Shown here one piece after another: positions 35,413 through 44,751 of a stretch of 64,000 nucleotides of DNA. A model generated the notes under the pieces. That model had not been told where the DNA came from and made no database searches. It saw only the letters and a list, made by a program, of their open reading frames with translations. Within the stretch, counting starts at the first letter, position 1, and each line of letters opens with the position of its first letter. The translations under genes were made by a program, and so were the position numbers. This DNA comes from Pseudomonas sp. BMS12 (GTDB taxonomy: Bacteria; Pseudomonadota; Gammaproteobacteria; Pseudomonadales; Pseudomonadaceae): assembly GCF_001592875.1 (NCBI RefSeq), contig NZ_LSOF01000012.1, positions 29,304-93,303 of the forward strand, given 5' to 3'.

Positions 35413-37163
35413 CAGGAAACCCGCTGCGCCAGGCTGACGCTGAAGATGCCCCATTCGTCGATACGTTGTTCCAGCTTGCGGAAGCCGGCTGCGGCCACCA
35501 GCTGGTCCATTTCCGCCTGGCTGCGGCGGCGCATCACCCAGGGCTGACCTTCGCGGTGGCTGGTCAGGGCGCGGGCGATCAGTTCCAGCTGCGGGTGCCA
35601 GGGTTGGCCGGTGTAGACCAGGTAGCCGCCCTCCTCGACCGCTGCGGCCAGGCCGGCCAGCGAGTCGCCGACCATCTGGTTGCTGCCGAACAGCTCGTAC
35701 AACCCGGAGACCACCGCCAGCGTCGGCTTGGGGTCGAGGCTGGCCAGGTCGGCCTTGTCGAAGGCATCGCCTTTGACGAAGCGGGCGATGTCGCCCAGGC
35801 CCTTCTGCTCGATCAACGCGCTGCCATCGCGCATGTTGATCTCGCTGTAGTCGCGCAGCAGGATGGCGTCCGGCTTCTGCTCCAGGCCTTCGAGCGATTC
35901 GAGGATATAGCGGCCATGGCCGGCGGCGATATCGACGATACGCACGCCCTTGCCCGCCTCGCGCAGCTTGCGCATGGCCAGGCGCAGCAGCTCCTCGGCA
36001 TGCACCTTGCGCTGGCGGATGCCGCGCCAGCCGATGGAGTTCAGGTAGTTCTGGTCGATCAGCCGGCCCAGCGCGGATTTGCCGCTGGGTTGGTTGCGGT
36101 AGACATAGTCCAGGGTGCTGCCCGAGTCGAAGCCGGTGGCGAAGCCCAGCTTGACGCCGTCGGACAGCCCATTGCCGAGCTTGAGGCCGGCACGGGTGGC
36201 GCGCCAGTACAGGTCGCCGAGCGAATTTTTCGGCAGCGGCGCGGCCAGCTCCTCGGCCTCGGCGCAGCTCCAGCCGCTGCGGTCGGCATCCAGCAGCGAC
36301 GGTCGTTCGGCCGGATGGGCGAAGCATTCCAGGATGAAGCGTTGTGCGCGCTTCAGTGCATGGGCGCGGTCGCGCTCGCCGAGGGTGTCGTGGAAGAAGC
36401 CGGGGAGGATGTGCTTCTCCTTGCGCAGGCTGCCCAGGCGCTCGAAGAACTGTTCCTGCGGCTTGCGGTGCACCACGAAGTCGGCACCGGAGATCAGCAG
36501 CTGGGTGGGAATCTGGATCGCCTGGGCGTCGGCCACCACGCGGTCGGCAGCTTCATACAGGCCGAGCAGCATGTTCACCGAAATCGGCCGGCTGATCAGC
36601 GGGTCGTTCTCGAAGGAGGCGATGCGCTCCGGGTCGTGGCTGAGGAAGCGTGCCTTGACGTAGCTGTTGACGAAGAAGTTGCCGCGCCAGGCGCGCATCA
36701 GCTTGAGGCCGGGGCGGGCGAATGGCACGTAGAGCTTGACCTTGAATGCCGGCGAGGCGAGCACCAGGCAGCGGATTTGCGGTGCGTAGTCGTGGGCCCA
36801 GGTACTGACGACGACCGCGCCGACGCTCTGCGCCAGCACGGCCATGTCCTGCTCGGCGATGGCGTGCTTGGTTTGGATGTGGTCGATGAAGGTCTGCACA
36901 TCGCGCACGCTGGTGGCGAAACTCGGGCTGTCGCCACGTTCGCCGGGCGACTGGCCGTGGCCGCGGGCATCCCAGGCGAAGAAGTCGTAGCCGGGCAGGT
37001 CCAGCTCGTCGACCAGGTGGGCCATGCGTCCACCGTGCTCGTGACCACGGTGGAACATCACCACGGCGCGGCGCGGGCCAGTGCTGTCGCTGGCCGGCCA
37101 GTGGCGGTAGAACAGCTCGACGCCGTCGTGGGTGGTGAAGCTGTGGTTGAGTGAGTCGCGCAT
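35412..37163 (-). CDS. Alpha/beta-hydrolase / SAM methyltransferase fusion, lipid cassette
   Basis: 583 residues. The N-terminal ~280 residues are a monoacylglycerol-lipase-like alpha/beta hydrolase with a plausible triad: Ser113 (AQSVGA, a relaxed nucleophile elbow), Asp228 (SGADFVVH) and His258 (FFHDT). The C-terminal ~220 residues are a class I methyltransferase with the SAM motif VDIAAGHGRY (from D411). It lies 28 bases downstream of the CDP-alcohol transferase gene and shares one base with the next start. Combined deacylation and methylation suggests head-group or lysolipid remodelling; the substrate is unknown. Confidence 0.85.
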   Translation of the reverse strand: MRDSLNHSFTTHDGVELFYRHWPASDSTGPRRAVVMFHRGHEHGGRMAHLVDELDLPGYDFFAWDARGHGQSPGERGDSPSFATSVRDVQTFIDHIQTKHAIAEQDMAVLAQSVGAVVVSTWAHDYAPQIRCLVLASPAFKVKLYVPFARPGLKLMRAWRGNFFVNSYVKARFLSHDPERIASFENDPLISRPISVNMLLGLYEAADRVVADAQAIQIPTQLLISGADFVVHRKPQEQFFERLGSLRKEKHILPGFFHDTLGERDRAHALKRAQRFILECFAHPAERPSLLDADRSGWSCAEAEELAAPLPKNSLGDLYWRATRAGLKLGNGLSDGVKLGFATGFDSGSTLDYVYRNQPSGKSALGRLIDQNYLNSIGWRGIRQRKVHAEELLRLAMRKLREAGKGVRIVDIAAGHGRYILESLEGLEQKPDAILLRDYSEINMRDGSALIEQKGLGDIARFVKGDAFDKADLASLDPKPTLAVVSGLYELFGSNQMVGDSLAGLAAAVEEGGYLVYTGQPWHPQLELIARALTSHREGQPWVMRRRSQAEMDQLVAAAGFRKLEQRIDEWGIFSVSLAQRVS

Positions 37164-37191
37164 CGGGAATGTCCTTATTCCGGGTGGGGTT

Positions 37192-37797
37192 CTATGCGGC
37201 CTCGGTCAGACCGTGGCGAACGCGATTGATCAGGGTGAGCAGCAGTAGCAGCAGAATCAGCGCCAGCAAGGCGTTGATCCACAGTGCAGGTAGCAGGCCG
37301 CTGGCGACACCAGCACCCAGCACGCCGAAGCAGAAGGCGCGGTCGCTCTTGCCCATCGGGCCGTCGTAGCGCCGCGAGGCACCGACCATGGGGCCGAGTA
37401 CGCCGGCGTATTCGCTGATCACCGCGAGTACCACCACCAGCACCACCAGGGCTGGCGAGACGCCGGCCAGCAGGGCGAAGGGCAGGTACAGGGCGCTGTC
37501 GGCGATCACGTCGCACAGTTCGTTGAGATAGGCACCGAGTTTGGACTGCTGGCCGAATTCGCGGGCGAGCATGCCGTCCACGGCATTCAGCGCCATGCGC
37601 AGCAGCATCCACAGGGGGATCAGAGCAAACAGCCAGGTACTGGCGGGAAAGGCGGCCAGCAGGGCGCCGAGCAGTACGGAGAGGATGGCGGCGGCCAGGG
37701 TCACCTGATTGGCGGTGACGCCGCGCGCGTGCAGGCGGGTGACGCCGGGGCGCAGCAGGCTCTGGAAACGTGGCTTGAGCTGATAGATGGATGGCAT
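37192..37797 (-). CDS. CDP-alcohol phosphatidyltransferase, lipid cassette
   Basis: An integral membrane enzyme transferring phosphatidyl from CDP-DAG to an alcohol, 201 residues from the ATG at 37797; an in-frame GTG at 37818 is an alternative, with AAAGGGA between the two. The family motif reads N71-A-V-D74-G-M-L-A-R79, G88, N92, D96. The spacing is canonical, but the first and third aspartates are Asn. About six helices surround it. As first gene of the cassette it defines the pathway. Phosphatidylserine, phosphatidylglycerophosphate or phosphatidylinositol-phosphate synthase are all conceivable; sequence alone does not decide. Confidence 0.87.
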   Translation of the reverse strand: MPSIYQLKPRFQSLLRPGVTRLHARGVTANQVTLAAAILSVLLGALLAAFPASTWLFALIPLWMLLRMALNAVDGMLAREFGQQSKLGAYLNELCDVIADSALYLPFALLAGVSPALVVLVVVLAVISEYAGVLGPMVGASRRYDGPMGKSDRAFCFGVLGAGVASGLLPALWINALLALILLLLLLTLINRVRHGLTEAA

Positions 37798-37989
37798 GGT
37801 GCGAAAAGTCCCTTTCACATGATGCGAGCTAGCTTAACCCCTTTACCGGCGCGGTGTTCCGCTAAGTCTGTGCGCCGCTACGCGAAAAACTTATGCCCTG
37901 CAGCCTGTTTGCTTACCAGTAAAAATAAGTTCTTTAAAATCAAAGCCTTGAAAGCTTATATGGCACCCTGATGGCTTTTCCTGCACAGC

Positions 37990-37998
37990 TTATCCACA
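37990..37998. other. DnaA box upstream of plsC/lipid cassette junction
   Basis: A perfect TTATCCACA just beyond the plsC stop, in the AT-rich gap (37818-38005) between plsC and the lipid cassette. That gap otherwise holds only the presumed cassette promoter; no clear -35/-10 pair is visible. Confidence 0.45.
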
Positions 37999-38005
37999 GC
38001 TGCCT

Positions 38006-38779
38006 TCAAACCACTCCTGACGCGTCTACGCCGCTGACTTGCGGTGCTACACCGCTGATCTGCTGCTGGGCCTGGCACACCCAGTTGAAGGCGCGTTCGT
38101 TGAGTTCGGCGATGGCGCGCGGGCCCTGCCCTTCGGCGTGCATGAGCGGACCGATCACCACCTGGATGGTGCCGGGGAACTTGGCCCAACCGTTTTTCGG
38201 CCAGAACTCACCGGCGTTGTGGGCAATCGGCAGTACCGGCAGGTTGGCATTCACTGCCAGGGCGGCGCCGCCGCGGGAGAACTTGCCGATCTGGCCTGGC
38301 GGGATGCGCGTGCCTTCCGGGAACACCAGCACCCAGGCGCCCTGCTCCAGGCGCTCGTGGCCCTGCTTGGCCAGTTGTTTGAGTGCGGCCTTGGGGTTGC
38401 TGCGGTCGATGGCGATGGGCTTGAGCATGGCCATGGCCCAGCCGAAGAACGGCACGTACAGCAGCTCGCGCTTGACCACTTGCGACAGTGGCTCGAAGAA
38501 GGCGGAGAGGAAGAATGTTTCCCAGGTGCTCTGGTGCTTGGCCAGGATCACGCAGGGCTGCTGCGGGATGTTTTCCAGGCCATGCACCTCATAGCGGATG
38601 CCGACCACCACCTTGGCCAACCAGGTGGCGCAGCGGCACCAGGCCTGGATGACGAAACGGTAGCGGGCGCGAAACGGCAGCAGCGGCGCGATAAACACGC
38701 AGAGGATGCACCAGAAGAAGGAGCTGGAAGACAGCAGCAGGTAGAAAAGGAAGGTTCTGATGGCCTGCACTGTCGTCAT
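38006..38779 (-). CDS. plsC: 1-acyl-sn-glycerol-3-phosphate acyltransferase
   Basis: The housekeeping lysophosphatidic acid acyltransferase, at the position of P. aeruginosa lptA, 257 residues. Hydrophobic N-terminal helices (FLFYLLLSSSSFFWCILCVF) anchor it. The catalytic motif is KHQSTWE (H82, E87), an HX4E variant of the usual HX4D. FPEGTR is at 153-158 and LPVLPIAHNAGEFWP is the fourth block. It is followed on the chromosome by the lipid cassette, so two PlsC paralogues lie within 6 kb. Confidence 0.92.
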   Translation of the reverse strand: MTTVQAIRTFLFYLLLSSSSFFWCILCVFIAPLLPFRARYRFVIQAWCRCATWLAKVVVGIRYEVHGLENIPQQPCVILAKHQSTWETFFLSAFFEPLSQVVKRELLYVPFFGWAMAMLKPIAIDRSNPKAALKQLAKQGHERLEQGAWVLVFPEGTRIPPGQIGKFSRGGAALAVNANLPVLPIAHNAGEFWPKNGWAKFPGTIQVVIGPLMHAEGQGPRAIAELNERAFNWVCQAQQQISGVAPQVSGVDASGVV

Positions 38780-38794
38780 GGGAGCTCGTGTTCT

Positions 38795-39325
38795 CTAGAG
38801 AAGTAGCTGATCGGCGATCGCCGCCAGATCATCGAATACCAAGGTTCCCGCTGGCAATGGTTTGGCCAGCGTACGCTCGCCCTTACCGGTTTTTACCAAC
38901 ACGGGCTGGCAATGGACGGCCAGGGCGGCGTCGAGGTCACCCCTGCTGTCGCCGACGAACCAGATATCTGCCAACGGCGTGGCGTAGTGCGCGGCGATCT
39001 GCTGCAACATACCCGGTTTTGGCTTGCGGCAGGCACAGCCGTCATCTGGGCCGTGCGGACAATGCACGATCAGGCCGACTTCGCCGCCCTGCTCTGCCAC
39101 CAGTTGCCGCAGTCGTGCGTGCATCGATTCCAGGGTGGTTTCGTCATAGTAGCCGCGGGCCAGGCCGGACTGGTTGGTGGCCACGGCCACGGTCCAGCCT
39201 GCCTTGCTCAGGCGGGCGATGGCCTCAATCGAGCCGGGAATGGGAATCCACTCGTCGAGCGACTTGATGTAGGCATCGGAGTCTTCGTTGATGACGCCGT
39301 CGCGGTCGAGAATCAGCAGCTTCAT
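38795..39325 (-). CDS. gmhB: D-glycero-beta-D-manno-heptose-1,7-bisphosphate 7-phosphatase
   Basis: A HAD-family phosphatase in ADP-heptose synthesis for the LPS inner core, 176 residues from the ATG at 39325. The nucleophile motif is LDRDGVIN (D7, D9), VATNQSG is motif II, the zinc loop is CPHGPDDGCACRKPKPGM and the last acidic motif is FVGDSRGDLDAA. It is encoded between glyS and plsC. Confidence 0.95.
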   Translation of the reverse strand: MKLLILDRDGVINEDSDAYIKSLDEWIPIPGSIEAIARLSKAGWTVAVATNQSGLARGYYDETTLESMHARLRQLVAEQGGEVGLIVHCPHGPDDGCACRKPKPGMLQQIAAHYATPLADIWFVGDSRGDLDAALAVHCQPVLVKTGKGERTLAKPLPAGTLVFDDLAAIADQLLL

Positions 39326-39371
39326 ATGATCACCAGAGCGACCGGGCGGCATTGCACCGCCCGGTGAAGCA

Positions 39372-41426
39372 TCAGCCGAGTACCGAGATATCCGCCACGC
39401 CGAGGAACAGACCACGCAGCTGCGCCAGCAGGGCGTAGCGGTTGGCGCGCACGTCGGCATCTTCGGCGTTGACCAGTACCGCCTCGAAGAAGGCGTCTAC
39501 CGGCTCGCGCAGGGTCGCCAGGCGCTCCAGTGCTTCGCGGTAGCTGCGTGCGGCGGCTAGCGGTTGTACGGCCTGGGCGGCCTGCTGGATCGCCGAATAC
39601 AGGCTGAACTCGGCTGGGTTGTCGAAGTAGTGAGCTTCGGCGCTTGCCGCGATCTTGCCGTCGTACTTGCTCAGCAGGTTCGACACACGCTTGTTGGCGG
39701 CAGCCAGGGCGGCGGCCTCCGGTAGCTGGCGGAAGGCCTGCACGGCCTGCACGCGCTGGTCGAAGTCCAGCGGCGCGGTCGGGCCGAGGGCACGTACGGC
39801 CTGATACACGGCCACATCCACGCCCTCGTCTTCGTAGCGCGCGCGCAGGCGGTCGAAGATGAAGTCCAGCACCTGGGATGCCAGGCCCTCGGCCTTGATC
39901 TTGTCGGCGTACTGGTCGATGGCGAAGGTCACGGCGGCGGCCAGGTCCAGGTCCAGCTGCTTCTCGATGAGGATGCGCAGCACGCCAAGCGCGGCGCGGC
40001 GCAGGGCGTAGGGGTCCTTGGAGCCGGTCGGCAGCATGCCGATGCCGAAGATGCCGACCAGGGTGTCGAGCTTGTCGGCCACGGCCACGGCGGCACCGGT
40101 GAGGGTGCTCGGCAGCTCGGCGCCGGCGCCGCGCGGCATGTACTGCTCGTTCAGCGCCTGAGCCACGTCCTCGGCTTCACCGTCATGCTTGGCGTAGTAG
40201 TAGCCGGCGATGCCCTGCATCTCCGGGAACTCGCCGACCATCTCGCTGGCCAGGTCGCACTTGGACAGGATGCCGGCGCGGGCTGCGCGGCTGGCGTCGC
40301 CGCCGATACGCTCGGCGATGAAGCCGGCCAGGGCGGAGACGCGCTTGGCCTTGTCGTAGACGCTGCCGAGCTGGGCCTGGAACACCACGTTGGCCAGGCG
40401 CTCGTTGCGCTGCTCCAGCGGCTGACGCTTATCCTGCTTGAAGAAGAACTCGGCGTCGGTCAGGCGTGGGCGCACCACCTTCTCGTTGCCGGCGATGATC
40501 TGTGCCGGATCGTTCGACTCGATGTTGGCCACGGTGATGAAGCGTGGCAGCAGCTTGCCGTTGCCGTCGACCAGGCAGAAGTACTTCTGGTTGTCCTGCA
40601 TGGTGGTGATCAGGGCTTCCTGCGGCACTTCGAGGAAGCGTTCCTCGAAGGAGCAGACCAGCGGCACCGGCCATTCGACCAGGGCGCTGACTTCATCCAG
40701 CAGGGCCGGCGGCACGATGGCGCTGCCCTGCTCCGCGGCGGCCAGTTCGGCGACACGCTGGCTGATCAGCGCGCGGCGCTCGGCGAAGTCGGCGACCACG
40801 AAGGCACCGCGCAGGTTCTCGGCGTAATGTGCCGGGCTCTCGATGGCGACCTCGTAGTTGGCGTGGAAGCGATGCCCGCGCGACATGCGGCCGGCCTTCT
40901 GGGCGAGGATCTCGCAGTCGACCACCTGATGGCCGAACAGCATGACCAGCCACTGGGTCGGGCGCACGAACTCGGTCTTGCGCGCGCCCCAGCGCATGCG
41001 CTTGGGGATCGGCAGGTCGTTCAGCGAGCTTTCGACGATGCCCGGCAACAGGCTGGTGGCCGCCTGGCCGGCGATGCTCTGGCTGAACTTCAGCTTGGGC
41101 CCGCTCTGGTCGATCTGGCTCAGCTCGACGCCACATTTCTTGGCGAAGCCCAGCGCTGCCTGGGTCGGTTTGCCTTCGGCGTCGAACGCGGCCTGCACGG
41201 GCGGGCCGTCGAGATTGACGGTGCGATCCGGCTGCTGCGCGGCGAGCTGTTCGACCAGCACGGCGAGGCGGCGCGGCGCGGCATAGATACGCGCCTTGCT
41301 GTAGCTCAGGCCGGCGCTCTTGAGGCCTTTTTCGATGCCGGCGAGGAAGGCGTCACCAAGGCTTTTCAGCGCTTTCGGTGGCAGCTCTTCGGTGCCCAGT
41401 TCAACCAGAAAATCCTGAGCGCTCAT
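39372..41426 (-). CDS. glyS: Glycine-tRNA ligase beta subunit
   Basis: The tRNA-binding subunit of the alpha2-beta2 bacterial glycyl-tRNA synthetase, 684 residues of full length, starting [20 protein letters not shown]. The C-terminal region ([25 protein letters not shown]) is the anticodon-binding domain. The start shares a base with the glyQ stop (TAATG), ensuring equal synthesis. Confidence 0.98.
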   Translation of the reverse strand: MSAQDFLVELGTEELPPKALKSLGDAFLAGIEKGLKSAGLSYSKARIYAAPRRLAVLVEQLAAQQPDRTVNLDGPPVQAAFDAEGKPTQAALGFAKKCGVELSQIDQSGPKLKFSQSIAGQAATSLLPGIVESSLNDLPIPKRMRWGARKTEFVRPTQWLVMLFGHQVVDCEILAQKAGRMSRGHRFHANYEVAIESPAHYAENLRGAFVVADFAERRALISQRVAELAAAEQGSAIVPPALLDEVSALVEWPVPLVCSFEERFLEVPQEALITTMQDNQKYFCLVDGNGKLLPRFITVANIESNDPAQIIAGNEKVVRPRLTDAEFFFKQDKRQPLEQRNERLANVVFQAQLGSVYDKAKRVSALAGFIAERIGGDASRAARAGILSKCDLASEMVGEFPEMQGIAGYYYAKHDGEAEDVAQALNEQYMPRGAGAELPSTLTGAAVAVADKLDTLVGIFGIGMLPTGSKDPYALRRAALGVLRILIEKQLDLDLAAAVTFAIDQYADKIKAEGLASQVLDFIFDRLRARYEDEGVDVAVYQAVRALGPTAPLDFDQRVQAVQAFRQLPEAAALAAANKRVSNLLSKYDGKIAASAEAHYFDNPAEFSLYSAIQQAAQAVQPLAAARSYREALERLATLREPVDAFFEAVLVNAEDADVRANRYALLAQLRGLFLGVADISVLG

Positions 41427-42373
41427 TATTCGGCCTCCTTCAACTGAGCCAGCACTTCGTCACGCAACTCCGGCGTGGCCATCGGGAAGCCGAGCTTGGC
41501 GCGGGCCAGCAGGTAGCTCTGGGCGATGTTTCGCGACAGCGTGCGCACGCGCAGGATGTACTGCTGGCGCGCGGTCACCGAGATAGCGCGGCGGGCGTCG
41601 AGCAGGTTGAAGCTATGCGAGGCCTTGATCACCATTTCGTAGGCCGGCAGCGGCAGCTGCAGGTCCATCAGGCGGTTGGCTTCGGCCTCGTAGAAGTCGA
41701 ACAGGTCGAACAGCTTGTCGACGTTGGCGTGCTCGAAGTTGAAGGTGGACTGCTCCACTTCGTTCTGGTGGAACACGTCGCCGTAGGTGACCTTGCCGAA
41801 CGGGCCGTCGGAGTAGACCAGGTCATACACCGAGTCGACGCCCTGCAGGTACATGGCCAGACGCTCGAGGCCGTAGGTGATCTCGCCGGTGACCGGGTAG
41901 CACTCGACGCCGCCAACCTGCTGGAAGTAGGTGAACTGGGTGACTTCCATGCCGTTCAGCCAGACTTCCCAGCCCAGGCCCCAGGCGCCAAGGGTCGGCG
42001 ATTCCCAGTTGTCCTCGACGAAGCGGATGTCGTGCACCAGGGTGTCGACGCCAATGCGGCGCAGCGACTCCAGGTACAGGTCCTGGATGTTGTCCGGGTT
42101 CGGCTTGAGCACCACCTGGAACTGGTAGTAGTGCTGCAGGCGGTTGGGGTTCTCGCCGTAGCGGCCGTCGGCCGGGCGGCGCGAGGGCTGTACGTAGGCG
42201 GCGTTCCAGGTCTCCGGACCGATGGCGCGCAGGAAGGTGGCGGTGTGGAAGGTACCGGCACCCATTTCCATGTCGTAGGGTTGCAGGATCACGCAGCCTT
42301 GCTCGGCCCAGTAGCTTTGCAGGGCGAGGATCAGGCCTTGGAAGGTGCTCACGTCGGGCGTTGTCTGGCTCAC
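41426..42373 (-). CDS. glyQ: Glycine-tRNA ligase alpha subunit
   Basis: The catalytic subunit, 315 residues. I place the start at GTG 42373 ([18 protein letters not shown]), where the family begins; the open frame continues 18 codons upstream without a family match. Class II motifs include [18 protein letters not shown] and [19 protein letters not shown] -10-like TATACT lies about 40 bases upstream, without a clear -35. Confidence 0.97.
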   Translation of the reverse strand: MSQTTPDVSTFQGLILALQSYWAEQGCVILQPYDMEMGAGTFHTATFLRAIGPETWNAAYVQPSRRPADGRYGENPNRLQHYYQFQVVLKPNPDNIQDLYLESLRRIGVDTLVHDIRFVEDNWESPTLGAWGLGWEVWLNGMEVTQFTYFQQVGGVECYPVTGEITYGLERLAMYLQGVDSVYDLVYSDGPFGKVTYGDVFHQNEVEQSTFNFEHANVDKLFDLFDFYEAEANRLMDLQLPLPAYEMVIKASHSFNLLDARRAISVTARQQYILRVRTLSRNIAQSYLLARAKLGFPMATPELRDEVLAQLKEAE

Positions 42374-42538
42374 GAATTTCACCGGTATCGAGGCATTTGC
42401 ATAAAGCCGCGCAGTATACCCGATCATCCACGCCAGCGAGGCGGCGCTCAGGCGCGCCGTTGAGTGACAGATAGCTGTATTTACATACAGTGTTTATTGG
42501 CTATAGTTCGGTTTCCGCCATCACTCGGTTTCAGGCCC

Positions 42539-43090
42539 ATGACCCGCTGCTTCTGGTGTAACGACGACCCCCTGTACATCGCCTACCACGACGAGGAATG
42601 GGGTGTGCCTTCGCGCGACCCGCAACACCTGTTCGAGATGCTCTTGCTGGAGGGTGCCCAGGCCGGCTTGTCGTGGATCACCGTGCTGAAGAAGCGCGAG
42701 CGCTACCGCGAAGTATTGTTTGGCTTTGACGCCGAGCGCCTGGCGCGCATGACGGACGCCGAGATCGAAGAGCGCATGCGGGACCCCGGCATCATCCGCA
42801 ACCGCCTCAAGCTGCAGGCCGCGCGCAAGAACGCCCAGGCCTGGCTCAGGCTGGACGACCCGGTGGCCCTGCTCTGGTCGTTCGTCGGTGGCGCACCGAA
42901 GATCAACCACTTCAGCGCTCGCGGCGACGTGCCGGCGGTAACCGCCGAGGCCGAGGCCATGAGCAAGGCCCTGAAGAAGCTGGGCTTCACCTTCGTCGGC
43001 CCGACCATCTGCTACGCCTATATGCAGGCCACCGGCATGGTCATGGACCACACTACCGACTGCCACCGCTATCGCCACCTGGCCCACTGA
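42539..43090 (+). CDS. tag: DNA-3-methyladenine glycosylase I
   Basis: A base-excision repair enzyme removing 3-methyladenine, 183 residues from the ATG at 42539 (MTRCFWCNDDPLYIAYHDEE). The N-terminal cysteine and C-terminal HTTDCHRYRH supply the zinc ligands of this family. The catalytic-pocket segments EWGVPSRDPQHLFEMLLLEG and GLSWITVLKKRE are intact. It is divergent from glyQ. Confidence 0.96.
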   Translation: MTRCFWCNDDPLYIAYHDEEWGVPSRDPQHLFEMLLLEGAQAGLSWITVLKKRERYREVLFGFDAERLARMTDAEIEERMRDPGIIRNRLKLQAARKNAQAWLRLDDPVALLWSFVGGAPKINHFSARGDVPAVTAEAEAMSKALKKLGFTFVGPTICYAYMQATGMVMDHTTDCHRYRHLAH

Positions 43091-43177
43091 GCCGGACAGG
43101 CTTTCGTCGCGCCCGGCCTGCAGCAGGCGAGCACAGCCGCTACAATGCTCGCCCCTTTCATGCTCGGGAGTTTCCAG

Positions 43178-44065
43178 GTGGAAAAGCTCAAAGGCGCCCT
43201 GGTGGTCGGTTTCCTTCGTCTGTTCGCGTTGCTGCCCTGGCGCGCGGTGCAGGCGGTGGGCAATGCCATCGGCTGGCTGATGTGGAAGCTGCCCAACGGT
43301 TCGCGCGAAGTGGTGCGCATCAACCTCGCCAAGTGCTTCCCCGAGCTGGGCGCAGCCGAGCGTGAAGCGCTGGTTGGGCAGAGTCTCAAGGACATCAGCA
43401 AGACGCTGACCGAGAGCGCCTGCGCCTGGATCTGGCCGGCGCAAAAATCCCTCAAGCTGGTGCGTGAGGTCGAAGGCCTGGAGGTGCTGCAACAGGCCCT
43501 GGCCAGTGGCAAGGGCGTGGTCGGCATCACCAGCCACCTGGGCAACTGGGAAGTGCTCAATCACTTCTACTGCAACCAGTGCAAACCCATCATCTTCTAC
43601 CGCCCGCCGAAGCTGAAGGCGGTGGACGAGCTGCTGCAGAAGCAGCGTGTGCAGATGGGCAACCGCGTGGCCCCCTCGACCAAGGAAGGCATCCTCAGCG
43701 TCATCAAGGAAGTGCGCAAGGGCGGCGCCGTGGGCATTCCGGCCGACCCCGAGCCGAGCCGTTCCAGTGGGGTGTTCGTGCCCTTTCTCGGCACCATGGC
43801 GCTGACCAGCAAGTTCGTGCCGGGCATGCTCACCGGCGGCAAGGCAGTCGGCGTTTTCCTGCATGCCGTGCGCCTGGCCGATGGCAGCGGCTACAAGGTG
43901 ATCCTCGAGGCTGCGCCGGAAGGCATGTACAGCGAGAACATCGAAGAAGGCGTGGCGGCCATGAGCCGGGTGGTCGAGCGCTACGTGCGCGCCTACCCCA
44001 GCCAGTACATGTGGAGCATGAAGCGTTTCAAGAAGCGCCCGGATGGCGAGCAGAAGTGGTATTGA
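43178..44065 (+). CDS. Lipid A biosynthesis acyltransferase (LpxL/HtrB family)
   Basis: A late acyltransferase adding a secondary acyl chain to lipid A, 295 residues. The start is GTG at 43178 (MEKLKGALVVGFLRLFALLP), with GGGAG seven bases before it; the upstream ATGs are poorly placed. One N-terminal membrane helix precedes the HX4E active site SHLGNWE (H120, E125). ADPEPSRSSGVFVPFLG follows as the second block. It corresponds to P. aeruginosa PA0011, one of two htrB-like paralogues there. Confidence 0.92.
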   Translation: MEKLKGALVVGFLRLFALLPWRAVQAVGNAIGWLMWKLPNGSREVVRINLAKCFPELGAAEREALVGQSLKDISKTLTESACAWIWPAQKSLKLVREVEGLEVLQQALASGKGVVGITSHLGNWEVLNHFYCNQCKPIIFYRPPKLKAVDELLQKQRVQMGNRVAPSTKEGILSVIKEVRKGGAVGIPADPEPSRSSGVFVPFLGTMALTSKFVPGMLTGGKAVGVFLHAVRLADGSGYKVILEAAPEGMYSENIEEGVAAMSRVVERYVRAYPSQYMWSMKRFKKRPDGEQKWY

Positions 44066-44122
44066 TACCGCGCCTGATAGCTATTAACGTCTGAGCATTC
44101 TCGCCACAGATCAAGGACCGGC

Positions 44123-44389
44123 ATGGACAACAAGCGCGATCACGTGCGTACAACGCTCAAGGTCCAGCTGCGCATCGACCATCCGGTCCATGGGCGGATG
44201 CTGGTCACCACCCGCGACATTTCCGACAGCGGCGTGTTCGTGGTGATCGATGATGCGCAGAATCTGCTGCAGATCGGCGAAGTGGTCAGTGGCCAGGTAC
44301 AGGGCCTGCCGATCGAGGCCCCGGTCGTGCAGATGGAAGTTGTGCGTTTCGAGCCCAGCGGTGTGGCTCTGGCCTTCATGCGCGACTAG
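44123..44389 (+). CDS. Single-domain PilZ protein (c-di-GMP receptor)
   Basis: An 88-residue PilZ domain. Both parts of the c-di-GMP motif are present: R5-DHV-R9 and the RDISDSGVFV (D-x-S-x-x-G) turn. It binds c-di-GMP and presumably acts on a partner protein. It corresponds to PA0012. The stop overlaps the convergent TPR gene by four bases. Confidence 0.9.
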   Translation: MDNKRDHVRTTLKVQLRIDHPVHGRMLVTTRDISDSGVFVVIDDAQNLLQIGEVVSGQVQGLPIEAPVVQMEVVRFEPSGVALAFMRD

Positions 44390-44727
44390 TCGCCCCCGCT
44401 CTCCTGCTGCGCCACGTGTTTCTCCAGGCGCCGCAGGAACACCGTCATTTCCTTTTCCGTCTGCTTGTCACCCCGTTTGCGCGCCACTTCCAGGCCGTTG
44501 TGCCAGGCCTGGCGCGCTTCTTCGAGCATGCCCTGGCGCTGGCAGGCATGCCCCAGCAGCTTCCACGCCGCTGAATAGTTGGGGTCGAAGCCGAGGCACT
44601 TCTGCAGATGCTCTGCTGCCGCTTCGGGCTGGTCGGCATCCAGGTAGCTCTTGCCCAGGCCGAAACGCAGTAGGGCGTTGTCCACGCCCTTGGCCAGCAG
44701 TTTTTCCAGCGAGTCCGGCGTCGTCAT
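44386..44727 (-). CDS. Small tetratricopeptide-repeat protein
   Basis: 113 residues consisting almost entirely of TPR-like helices (LLRFGLGKSYLDADQPEAAA, YSAAWKLLGHACQRQGMLEE, ARQAWHNGLEVARKRGD). There is no signal peptide, so it is a cytoplasmic adaptor of unknown partner. A conserved neighbour of trkA in pseudomonads, it lies 24 bases downstream of trkA on the same strand. Confidence 0.85.
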   Translation of the reverse strand: MTTPDSLEKLLAKGVDNALLRFGLGKSYLDADQPEAAAEHLQKCLGFDPNYSAAWKLLGHACQRQGMLEEARQAWHNGLEVARKRGDKQTEKEMTVFLRRLEKHVAQQESGGD

Positions 44728-44751
44728 GGCAGGCAGCCTCGGCAGCGCGGC

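Noticed and set aside
35413..36327. An N-terminal extension of the PAP2/DSP gene, open for 305 further codons
   Set aside because: It lies wholly inside the hydrolase/methyltransferase gene in another frame and is Arg/Gly/Ala-rich. The ATG at 35412 overlaps the upstream stop, as expected for coupling.
42413..42418. TATACT upstream of glyQ, considered as a full promoter
   Set aside because: No acceptable -35 lies at 16-18 bases, so I do not list it as a promoter.
44408..44420. CACGTG near the pilZ/TPR gene ends, considered as a parS site
   Set aside because: The flanks are asymmetric and do not match parS.
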